Source: Campylobacterales bacterium (GTDB lineage: Bacteria; Campylobacterota; Campylobacteria; Campylobacterales; JALSKU01). Taken from it: DNA of 11,216 nt. Shown here in pieces: positions 1-5,361 of this stretch. Both the position numbers and the translations under genes were made by a program. Position 1 is the first letter of the stretch; every line of letters begins with the position of its first letter. The stretch spans positions 1 to 11,216 of the forward strand of contig JALVWW010000151.1 of the NCBI GenBank assembly GCA_027023175.1, written 5' to 3'. Under the pieces are notes generated by a model. The model had not been told where the DNA came from. It searched no databases and saw only the letters and a list, made by a program, of their open reading frames with translations.

Positions 1-1
1 A

Positions 2-94
2 GATACAACAGTTACAACTGATACTACAACAGATACAACTGTTGCTACAACTGATACCACAACTGATGCCACAGTTACAACCGATACAACTGCA
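2..94 (+). repeat. Degenerate Thr/Asp-coding repeat
   Basis: Imperfect 9-21 nt repeats built on gatacaact / gatactaca encode DTT, DTTT and DTTVTT units in one continuous frame. The array is cut by the left edge. The variation among units keeps codon phase, as expected of a coding repeat rather than of a CRISPR or intergenic repeat. Confidence 0.7.
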
Positions 95-490
95 ACACTT
101 GAAAATGAAACAGTTGACCAGTTGATAGAGCAAATGGAGCAAACACAAGCTCAAAATAGGTATAGGTATATGAATGCTATTAAAGCAAAAATTAGTAAAA
201 TGAATGAAGATGCTCGAGAAGAAAAAATCAAAGAGATACAAGACAAAATCGAAGCTAAAGAAGCAGAGGTTGCCGAAAAAAGAGCCCAAGCTGCAGAAAA
301 TGCATTAGGAAAAGCTAATGGCATATCAAACGATATGGGTCCAGGAGGTATGGGCGATAGTGCCGGCGACGGCATGGGCGACGGCATGGGTGACGGCATG
401 GGTGACGGCATGGGCGGCGGCATGGGAGACAGTGCCGGCGGCGGCATGGGCGGCGGTGCCGGTGGCGGTGCCGGCGGTGGTATGAGATAA
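2..490 (+). CDS. Low-complexity Thr/Asp- and Gly/Met-repeat protein, 3' part only
   Basis: I do not recognise this protein. The frame is open from the left edge, so the start and any signal peptide lie outside the window; 162 codons are visible. Three parts can be seen: about 31 residues of DTT(T/V)-type repeats (DTTVTT, DTTT, DTTVATT), then about 60 highly charged residues rich in Glu, Lys and Ala that should form a helix or coiled coil (around KIKEIQDKIEAKEAEVAEKR), then a C-terminal tail of four-residue units of the form G-[MA]-G-[DG], sometimes SAGD/SAGG, ending GGGMR. An internal TTG at 122 could start translation, but the Thr/Asp repeat upstream in the same frame is clearly coding, so 122 is not the start. 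No catalytic motif is visible. The composition suggests an extended secreted or surface protein, which is inference. The lipoprotein gene begins about 20 nt downstream, probably in the same transcript. Confidence 0.75.
   Translation, partial: DTTVTTDTTTDTTVATTDTTTDATVTTDTTATLENETVDQLIEQMEQTQAQNRYRYMNAIKAKISKMNEDAREEKIKEIQDKIEAKEAEVAEKRAQAAENALGKANGISNDMGPGGMGDSAGDGMGDGMGDGMGDGMGGGMGDSAGGGMGGGAGGGAGGGMR
347..478 (+). repeat. Tandem 12-nt array coding G-M-G-D type tail
   Basis: Eleven contiguous 12-nt units of the form ggcatgggcgac or agtgccggcgac encode GMGD, GMGG, SAGD and GAGG. Units 371-382, 383-394 and 395-406 are nearly identical. The block is far richer in G and C than the flanking genes, and every unit is a multiple of three, so gain or loss of units would not break the frame. 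Confidence 0.85.
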
Positions 491-499
491 AAAAATTAT

Positions 500-503
500 G
501 GAG
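500..503 (+). promoter_or_regulatory. Ribosome-binding site deciding the lipoprotein start
   Basis: The sequence gGAGaaagcaATG places a ggag core 6 nt before the ATG at 510. The earlier in-frame ATG at 498 overlaps this core and has only an A-rich stretch upstream, so 510 is preferred. Confidence 0.55.
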
Positions 504-509
504 AAAGCA

Positions 510-779
510 ATGAGTAAAATATATTTTTCATTAATCCTTGTCTTTATTGTTACTATTTTTGTTGGTTGTGTTGCACCAAATACTGCAAATATTGACACCG
601 ACAAAGATGGTGTAATAGATGCAAGAGATGCGTGTCCTTCAACTCCAGCTTTGGCTCTTGTTAACAAGTATGGCTGTGCATTGGATAGTGATATGGATGG
701 AGTTATAGACTTGTATGATAAATGCCCCAACACACCATTTTCAGACTTGGTCAATAAAGACGGATGTAGTGTAAAATAG
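510..779 (+). CDS. Small thrombospondin type 3 repeat lipoprotein
   Basis: An 89-residue predicted lipoprotein. Residues 1-19 form a signal sequence (Lys-3, then a hydrophobic run) ending in a lipobox-like FVG-C, with Cys20 as the predicted acylated residue. The mature part is almost entirely two 30-residue repeats (29-58 and 59-88) of pattern D-x-D-x-DGVxDxxDxCPxTPxxxLVNxxGC. These are thrombospondin type 3 repeats, whose aspartates bind Ca2+ and whose paired cysteines can form a disulfide. Such repeats usually link an outer-membrane barrel to an OmpA-type peptidoglycan-binding domain, but here no OmpA domain follows before the stop codon. It is probably a periplasmic or outer-membrane lipoprotein; its role is unknown. 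The start at 510 is chosen over 498 because of the ggag core. It lies about 20 nt after the repeat-protein gene and is likely co-transcribed with it. Confidence 0.8.
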   Translation: MSKIYFSLILVFIVTIFVGCVAPNTANIDTDKDGVIDARDACPSTPALALVNKYGCALDSDMDGVIDLYDKCPNTPFSDLVNKDGCSVK

Positions 780-789
780 GTTTACCATT

Positions 790-839
790 TATTTACCTCC
801 TTGGAATATAATTTCAAAAAATATTCCGGGAGGTAAATA
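790..839 (+). promoter_or_regulatory. Hairpin covering the hsp20 ribosome-binding site (candidate thermosensor or operator)
   Basis: Atttacctcc (791-800) is the exact reverse complement of ggaggtaaat (829-838). Inside it ggaatat (803-809) pairs exactly with atattcc (821-827), giving 17 bp with a small internal loop (tt opposite g) and an 11-nt apical loop. T790 could also pair with A839 of the start codon. The 3' arm is the Shine-Dalgarno sequence itself. No T-run follows, so it is not an ordinary terminator. A TATAAT at 807-812 inside the repeat allows another reading: a dyad operator around a promoter, in which case the 5' arm would not be in the mRNA. It does not match the ROSE or FourU thermometer patterns or the CIRCE operator. 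Confidence 0.6.
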
Positions 840-1474
840 TGAGAGATAAAATTCTTATAGTTTTATCAACTATACTTGTTATAGCTGTTGGAATAGAAGG
901 ATACTATCTGTATAAAATGAATGATAAATTAACTTCTAAAGAGTCCTATTACAAGCCGGTTCATAAAATTGTAAAAAGTTCAAGACCATCTGCTTCCACA
1001 TCTATTCAAAAAAACAAGATGCAATCAAATGACCCTTTTAAGCAGTTTGCTCTAAGTAATAACCTTAATCTAAACCCTTTTGAAGAGTTTAAAAAGATGC
1101 AAGAGGAGATGAATAAGGTATTTGGCTCATTTAATGCAAGATTTCAAAATGATCCTGACTTTGATAAATTTTTTAAAGATTTTACTGTCTCTCCATCACT
1201 TGATATGAAAGATATGGGGGATAAATATGTTATCAATGTCAATATTCCCGGCTCAAAAGAGAATAATATCAAAGTAAGTATAAAAAATCATACACTAAAA
1301 GTGGAGGCAAAAACTTCCAATAAAATAGATAAAAAAGGTTCACATTTTATACAGCAAGAGAGATATATAGGAAATTTTGAGAGAGAGATAACCTTGCCAA
1401 ATGATGCAGATGAGAATTCATTAAAAACAAAGTATGTAAACGGAGTTTTGGTTATAACGCTTAAGAAAAAATAA
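839..1474 (+). CDS. Membrane-anchored Hsp20 / alpha-crystallin small heat-shock protein
   Basis: A 211-residue small heat-shock protein, a family of ATP-independent holdases that bind unfolding proteins. Residues 5-24 are a single hydrophobic segment (ILIVLSTILVIAVG) that should act as a signal anchor, unlike the usual cytosolic form. A polar linker (about 25-75) and a helical region with FEEFKKMQEEMNKVF (81-95) follow. The alpha-crystallin domain spans about 119-210, with VNIPG (134-138), a central KVSIKNHTLKVEA strand pair, and the family's late motif as NGVLVITL (201-208). The protein ends KKK right after this strand, so the C-terminal extension with the I-x-I/V motif used in oligomer assembly is absent. 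The domain probably faces the periplasm. The start at 839 has a strong gggagg site 4-5 nt upstream, inside the hairpin described at 790-839. Confidence 0.88.
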   Translation: MRDKILIVLSTILVIAVGIEGYYLYKMNDKLTSKESYYKPVHKIVKSSRPSASTSIQKNKMQSNDPFKQFALSNNLNLNPFEEFKKMQEEMNKVFGSFNARFQNDPDFDKFFKDFTVSPSLDMKDMGDKYVINVNIPGSKENNIKVSIKNHTLKVEAKTSNKIDKKGSHFIQQERYIGNFEREITLPNDADENSLKTKYVNGVLVITLKKK

Positions 1475-1494
1475 GCCTTTAAGCAATAATGAAG

Positions 1495-1586
1495 TAAAAT
1501 ACTCCTTTGGGCTTGTTGTAGTATATTCTTGTATTAGCAAGCCTATTTGTATGTTAGCCGATCAAACTAACATAAGGAGTATTTTA
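1495..1586 (+). promoter_or_regulatory. Three-way-junction leader structure burying the corA ribosome-binding site
   Basis: Taaaatactcctt (1495-1507) is the exact reverse complement of aaggagtatttta (1574-1586), a 13-bp stem containing the Shine-Dalgarno aaggag and ending on the A of the corA ATG. Two hairpins lie inside. One is 1508-1515 with 1538-1545 (tgggcttg/caagccta, 8 bp with one G-T pair, 22-nt loop). The other is 1551-1557 with 1567-1573 (atgttag/ctaacat, 7 bp, 9-nt loop). The helices abut except for a 5-nt joint (1546-1550), as in a compact three-way junction. An upstream copy of aagcct (1473-1478, at the end of hsp20) duplicates 1539-1544 and could compete for gggctt. It resembles a translational switch; its ligand, if any, is unknown. 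Confidence 0.55.
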
Positions 1587-2539
1587 TGAAAATGTTTTAT
1601 GTTGAAAATGGGTATTTGATAGAAGAAAAAGTTGATGTGTTGGATTTAAATAAACCTATACATCAAGTTTTTTTTACTCATGTATCTAATCAAAAGTTAA
1701 AATCATGGCTTTTTGAAAATGATTTTCCTGAACAAATTATAGAAGATATTATGAGTGAAGATCAGACTCCGGTATTTGATATTATTCCAAATGGAGATGT
1801 TACTATACTTAAACATTTAAGTTTTTCCGGAGATGATTATCTTGATTTTGATACTGCAAATATAGCTATTATTAAGATAAAAAACAAGCTTATTGTGGCT
1901 TGTGATGAAGATGAAGCGGTTGTAGAGATAGCAAAAAAATTTCAAAGGCGTATGAGGCTGCACAAAGCTGATATTATTTTTGAAATATATACTGTTGTAG
2001 ATATTATCATGGATAACTCTATCTTTATGTCAGATATTATAGATGCTAGTCTTGAAGAGCTTGAAGATCAGATAATGAATGAGAGTATAGATGAAAAACT
2101 TATACAAGAAAAGATATATTATGCTAGAAGAACACTAAATAGACTTGTAAAACTTTTTGTTCAAGAGAGTGATGTAGTAAATAAAGCTTTTAATATAGTG
2201 TCTATAGCAAAGAAAAAGAAATTAAAGTATGAGATATCTGATCTTAAAGAACATATTCTATTTTTGGTGAAAGAAAACAGGACATTGCTGGACAGGACAG
2301 GGTATCTTTTGAATTTTCATATGGGTATTATGTCAAATAGAATGAATGCCGCAATGCAAAGACTGACGGCTATCACTATCATATTTTTACCACTAACTTT
2401 TATAGTAGGAAATTATGGTATGAATTTTGAGTATATGCCTGAACTTCACTGGAAATATGGCTATCTCTTTTCTATAGTTTTAAATATAAGTATAGCCACA
2501 GGGATCTATTTTTGGCTTAAAAAGAAAAAATGGTTATAA
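1586..2539 (+). CDS. corA: CorA-family divalent metal ion channel
   Basis: A 317-residue CorA-type transporter, a family of homopentameric inner-membrane channels that take up Mg2+ and sometimes Co2+ or Ni2+. Residues 1-130 form the mixed alpha/beta cytoplasmic domain. A long, strongly charged stalk helix region (about 130-255) leads to two C-terminal membrane segments (about 260-277 and 292-310). The family signature GMN is present at 278-280 as YGMNFEYMPE, at the outer mouth between the two segments. The short basic tail LKKKKWL is typical of the cytoplasmic C-terminus. The length is normal and nothing is missing. The ATG at 1586 follows aaggag with 6-nt spacing. It lies 111 nt after hsp20 with no intervening terminator, so readthrough is possible. 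Its leader has the strong inverted repeat at 1495-1586, implying control at initiation. The exact metal cannot be read from the sequence. Confidence 0.9.
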   Translation: MKMFYVENGYLIEEKVDVLDLNKPIHQVFFTHVSNQKLKSWLFENDFPEQIIEDIMSEDQTPVFDIIPNGDVTILKHLSFSGDDYLDFDTANIAIIKIKNKLIVACDEDEAVVEIAKKFQRRMRLHKADIIFEIYTVVDIIMDNSIFMSDIIDASLEELEDQIMNESIDEKLIQEKIYYARRTLNRLVKLFVQESDVVNKAFNIVSIAKKKKLKYEISDLKEHILFLVKENRTLLDRTGYLLNFHMGIMSNRMNAAMQRLTAITIIFLPLTFIVGNYGMNFEYMPELHWKYGYLFSIVLNISIATGIYFWLKKKKWL

Positions 2540-2547
2540 GTTGTAAA

Positions 2548-2606
2548 TAGATTTTAGATTTTAGATTTTTCATATTTTCTAAATCCTAAAACCTAACACC
2601 TAACAC
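2548..2606 (+). repeat. Low-complexity intergenic repeat (tagatttt / cctaaca)
   Basis: Two copies of gattttagatttt-like sequence are followed by cctaaaacctaacacctaac. The halves are partly complementary (attttag with ctaaaa), so a weak hairpin is possible. I see no clear promoter or T-run terminator here. Confidence 0.4.
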
Positions 2607-2618
2607 AAAGGAGTACAG

Positions 2619-2804
2619 ATGGATATGGAGCATAAAGAGATAGAGTCTTTAAAAAATGAGATAAAAAAAGAGTTAAAATTGATTTATGAAGCAAATATGA
2701 AAGCTAGCGGATGGGATATACCTGAAAGAGATGATAAAGAGATGTCAAAATTAATTCTTGAAACTATGCAAAATGCTTTAAATGAACTTAAAAAAGAGGT
2801 ATAG
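2619..2804 (+). CDS. Small charged hypothetical protein (61 aa)
   Basis: I do not recognise this protein. It has 61 residues, about 40% of them Lys or Glu/Asp, with a predicted N-terminal helix (KEIESLKNEIKKELKLIYEA), a short turn around GWDIPERDD and a second helix (KEMSKLILETMQNALNELKK). There is no signal peptide, membrane segment or cysteine, so it should be a soluble cytoplasmic helical hairpin, perhaps dimeric. It is probably a real gene: the ATG at 2619 has a good aaggag site (2608-2613) with 5-nt spacing, codon use matches its neighbours, and it fills the space between corA and the oxidoreductase. An in-frame ATG at 2625 would have poorer spacing. No function is proposed. Confidence 0.6.
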   Translation: MDMEHKEIESLKNEIKKELKLIYEANMKASGWDIPERDDKEMSKLILETMQNALNELKKEV

Positions 2805-2816
2805 AGCATCTCTTAA

Positions 2817-2844
2817 TTGATAATTAATATCATTATTGTATAAT
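2817..2844 (+). promoter_or_regulatory. Sigma-70 promoter of the SQR-like gene
   Basis: TTGATA (2817-2822) and a perfect TATAAT (2839-2844) are separated by 16 nt. Transcription should start near 2850-2852, giving a leader of about 24 nt before the ATG at 2875. This is the clearest promoter with both hexamers in the window. Confidence 0.65.
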
Positions 2845-2875
2845 TACACCTAATTTTTATTATAAGGTGTTATTA
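2841..2875 (+). promoter_or_regulatory. Inverted repeat spanning promoter -10 to start codon
   Basis: Taattacacct (2841-2851) and aggtgttatta (2865-2875) are complementary at 10 of 11 positions, with a 13-nt spacer. The right arm holds the Shine-Dalgarno aaggtg and ends on the A of the ATG; the left arm overlaps the -10 hexamer. With the start site predicted at 2850-2852 the left arm is mostly untranscribed, so a DNA operator is more likely than an RNA hairpin. Confidence 0.4.
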
Positions 2876-4059
2876 TGCGAAAAGTTTTGGTTTTGGGCGG
2901 AGGTTTTGCAGGGGTAGAATCAGCGATATATTTAAGAAAATATGGTTTTGATGTAACTCTTGTTAGCAATAGAGACTACTTTTATATTTATCCCATTTCT
3001 ATATGGATACCAACAGGTGATATAAGTTTTGAAGATACAAAGGTATCTTTAAAAGAACTTCAAAAAGTACATGGATTTGAGCTTGTTATAGATGAAGTGG
3101 AGTCTATCAAATCACTCGAAAAAAAGGTTTATTGCAAAGAGCATGAATTTAGATATGAATATCTTGTCATAGCTTTAGGTTCTGGCAAGATGAAACATAA
3201 AGGAGTTGAACACACCTTGTCTATCTGCGGTAAACCTGATGATGCACTAACTTTAAAAAATAGACTTGATGAGCTTATTAAAAAAGGAGGTGGGGCTATC
3301 TCTATGGGCTTTGGAGGTAATCCAAAAGATGCAAGCAATGTAAGAGGCGGACCGGCTTATGAACTTCTTTTTAATGTGCATAACAAATTAAAAAAACTTG
3401 GCATTAGAGATAAATTTAAGTTAAACTTTTTTGCTCCTATGGAAAAACCGGGTATCAGAATGGGTCCAAATGCTCTAAAAATGATGGATCTATTTTTTGA
3501 TAAGTTAGATATCGACTCATATACAGGCAAAAAGATAAAAGAATTTACAAGTGAGGGAGTTGTTTTTGAAGATGACTCACTGTTAAAAAGTGACCTGACG
3601 ATGTTTATACCCGCAGGCAACGGTCATAAGGTTTTTGAAAATTCAGACTTACCTCTTAATGCTGCGGGATTTGTCAATATAAACAATTACTGTGAAGTAA
3701 AACATGATTATTATGCTACCCCTGACGAGTATAAAGTCTTTGCTTTGGGTGATAGTGCTGCACTTCAAGGACCTGATTGGAGAGCAAAACAGGGACATAT
3801 TGCAGAAGTTATGGCAAAATGTGTAGCATACAATATAAATGCTATGGAAAATGGGGTTATAAGTAGAAAGAGTTATTCATGTCACATAAACATACTTTGT
3901 ATTATGGATAGCGGAGACGGTGCGGCATTTGTTTATAGAAATGATAAAAGAGCTATTATGGTGCCAATGCCTATAATAGGCCACTGGCTAAAAAAAGGCT
4001 GGGGTTGGTACTGCAGAAACTCAAAACTTAATAAAATACCAAGAATACCGGGATTGTAG
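2875..4059 (+). CDS. Sulfide:quinone reductase-like FAD-dependent oxidoreductase
   Basis: A 394-residue flavoprotein of the SQR / flavocytochrome c / NDH-2 superfamily. Residues 3-14 carry the FAD-binding Rossmann motif VLVLGGGFAGVE. A central block has GFGGNP (145-150) and RGGPAYE (157-163), and a second FAD motif reads YKVFALGD (286-293). The C-terminus is aromatic and basic (GHWLKKGWGWYC, 369-380) and probably amphipathic, as in SQRs that dip into the membrane to reach quinone. Cysteines are at 87, 118, 273, 316, 336, 342 and 380. C118 (in SIC) and C342 (in ILCIMD) fall near two of the SQR redox cysteines, but the cysteine normally just before GPAYE is missing (ASNVRGGPAYE). It may be a divergent SQR type or use another reductant. 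Length and both flavin motifs are intact. It has its own promoter at 2817-2844 and stands alone. Confidence 0.78.
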   Translation: MRKVLVLGGGFAGVESAIYLRKYGFDVTLVSNRDYFYIYPISIWIPTGDISFEDTKVSLKELQKVHGFELVIDEVESIKSLEKKVYCKEHEFRYEYLVIALGSGKMKHKGVEHTLSICGKPDDALTLKNRLDELIKKGGGAISMGFGGNPKDASNVRGGPAYELLFNVHNKLKKLGIRDKFKLNFFAPMEKPGIRMGPNALKMMDLFFDKLDIDSYTGKKIKEFTSEGVVFEDDSLLKSDLTMFIPAGNGHKVFENSDLPLNAAGFVNINNYCEVKHDYYATPDEYKVFALGDSAALQGPDWRAKQGHIAEVMAKCVAYNINAMENGVISRKSYSCHINILCIMDSGDGAAFVYRNDKRAIMVPMPIIGHWLKKGWGWYCRNSKLNKIPRIPGL

Positions 4060-4062
4060 AGT

Positions 4063-4078
4063 GTGATAGTGCTATCAC
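4063..4078. promoter_or_regulatory. Near-perfect palindrome upstream of the dapD operon
   Basis: Gtgatag (4063-4069) and ctatcac (4072-4078) are exact reverse complements around a 2-nt centre. A further actatc (4077-4082) can pair with gatagt (4065-4070). It lies 4 nt after the oxidoreductase stop codon and about 44 nt before the dapD -10 box. No T-run follows, so it fits an operator better than a terminator, but the protein that would bind it is unknown. Confidence 0.35.
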
Positions 4079-4118
4079 TATCGCCTGACCTCTATGAAGA
4101 AAAATTTATATAAATTTT

Positions 4119-4127
4119 TGATATAAT
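4119..4127 (+). promoter_or_regulatory. Extended -10 promoter of the dapD operon
   Basis: TGaTATAAT (4119-4127) is a perfect extended -10 element within an AT-rich stretch. There is no good -35 hexamer, which is common in Campylobacterota. Transcription would start near 4134. The ATG at 4126 lies inside this box, so it should not be used as a start codon. Confidence 0.6.
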
Positions 4128-4164
4128 GCAAGACTATTTTATCGAAAGGAAAAGTGAAGCAGTA

Positions 4165-5361
4165 ATGAAAAAGATAAAAACTAAAGAGGATTTTGCTAAA
4201 TTTGTTGAAAAGTTTCAGGCTAAAGAAGGGTTTAAAAATCCTTTGGGATTTGGTATAGCCGTAGTTGATAGAGGGCAGTTAAATGAGGATAAGATACTTC
4301 AAGCTACATACCCTCTTGTCAACTGGAATGAAAACTTTGGAAGTGCTTGTGTGTTTTTAGCGGCATTGAAAGAGTGTGGCGAAGAGATAGATTTTAGTAA
4401 GAGTGAGCAAGTTTTTAATGTAAGTAAAAAGTTTTTAAAAAACTCTTTAAAAGCTTTTGCTCCTTTTGAGGAGGAAGCAAAGGGAGATAAACATAAAAAT
4501 ATTCAGGTTGTAAAGTATCTTTATCACATGCTTTTTGATGAAGATATAGATGTTGACAATTACAAAGTTGTATTTATTTTTGAAGATGATGCCCCAAAGA
4601 GTGTGGAGAGTGTTTATCTAAAACTTTATGCATTGTCTTTGGGCAAAGCACCTCTTAGAAGTCTCAATCTAAACGGAGCTTTTGGAATACTACCAAATGT
4701 AGCATGGAGTGGAAATACTCCTATCGAGCTTGATTGGCTTAGAGAAAATGAGATAGCTTTAAAACTAGAGGGTGAATATCCTATCATAGACAGTGTAGAT
4801 AAATTTCCTAGATTTTTGCAGCATATTATACCTGCAGACAATACCAGGATACTTGACAGCTCAAAAGTTAGAATGGGAGCCCAGTTGGCTGCTGGAACTA
4901 CTGTAATGCCGGGGGCAAGTTATATCAACTTCAATGCCGGAACTTTGGGTCCGGTAATGGTGGAAGGCAGGATAAGCTCATCCGCAGTGGTAGGAAGTGG
5001 CAGTGATGTAGGCGGGGGTGCTAGCATACTTGGTGTATTAAGTGGAACTAACGGTAACCCTGTAAGCATAGGAGAAAATACACTGCTCGGTGCCAACTCC
5101 GTTACAGGTATCCCATTGGGCGACGGATGTATTGTGGATGCCGGCATTGCAGTATTGGAAGGTACAAAAGTAAGCATAGACGAAATAAATGTGCAAAAGA
5201 TAAACGAAGTAAACTCCCAAAAACTGGAAAACAAAGAGACTTACAAAGGAGTGGAACTTGCCGGACTAAATGGTATTCATTTTAGACAGGACAGTACTGA
5301 CGGTAAGCTAAAAGCTTTTAAAAGCAATAGAGAAGTCAAACTAAATGAAGAGCTTCATTAA
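4165..5361 (+). CDS. dapD: Tetrahydrodipicolinate N-succinyltransferase
   Basis: DapD transfers a succinyl group from succinyl-CoA to tetrahydrodipicolinate in the succinylase route to meso-diaminopimelate and lysine, in the cytoplasm. As started here it has 398 residues. About 225 N-terminal residues form the acceptor-side domain. A left-handed beta-helix follows from about 228 to 335, visible as hexapeptide-like repeats including VRMGAQLAAGTTVMPG, FNAGTLGP, VEGRIS, VVGSGSDVGGGAS and LGANSVTG. These motifs match the actinobacterial-type DapD better than the short E. coli enzyme, and the N-terminal part is longer than in that type. The start at 4165 (MKKIKTKED) is chosen because the upstream in-frame ATG at 4126 sits in the promoter -10 box. 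The ribosome-binding site is weak: aaagga is 14 nt away. Its stop codon overlaps the next ATG in TAATG, so translation is probably coupled. Confidence 0.9.
   Translation: MKKIKTKEDFAKFVEKFQAKEGFKNPLGFGIAVVDRGQLNEDKILQATYPLVNWNENFGSACVFLAALKECGEEIDFSKSEQVFNVSKKFLKNSLKAFAPFEEEAKGDKHKNIQVVKYLYHMLFDEDIDVDNYKVVFIFEDDAPKSVESVYLKLYALSLGKAPLRSLNLNGAFGILPNVAWSGNTPIELDWLRENEIALKLEGEYPIIDSVDKFPRFLQHIIPADNTRILDSSKVRMGAQLAAGTTVMPGASYINFNAGTLGPVMVEGRISSSAVVGSGSDVGGGASILGVLSGTNGNPVSIGENTLLGANSVTGIPLGDGCIVDAGIAVLEGTKVSIDEINVQKINEVNSQKLENKETYKGVELAGLNGIHFRQDSTDGKLKAFKSNREVKLNEELH

Noticed and set aside
2..94. CRISPR-like direct repeats at the left edge
   Set aside because: The units are short, uneven, contiguous and in codon phase, encoding Thr/Asp; there are no spacers.
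498..509. Earlier ATG for the lipoprotein
   Set aside because: It overlaps the ggag core that suits the ATG at 510, and starting at 510 gives a signal peptide of typical shape.
326..754. Long - strand reading frame opposite the repeat protein and lipoprotein
   Set aside because: It is an antisense shadow of the 12-nt coding array and the lipoprotein; it has no ribosome-binding site and a biased, repeat-derived composition.
790..839. Rho-independent terminator for the lipoprotein gene
   Set aside because: No T-run follows either arm on the + strand; a start codon follows immediately.
1495..1586. MITE or insertion remnant with 13-bp terminal inverted repeats
   Set aside because: Not excluded, but the right arm is exactly the ribosome-binding site plus the first base of the ATG, and no target-site duplication is clear; a leader structure explains it more simply.
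4126..4164. Upstream in-frame ATG that would extend DapD by 13 residues
   Set aside because: The ATG lies inside the extended -10 box (4119-4127), so it would not be in the mRNA, and DapD homology starts naturally at MKKIKTKEDF.
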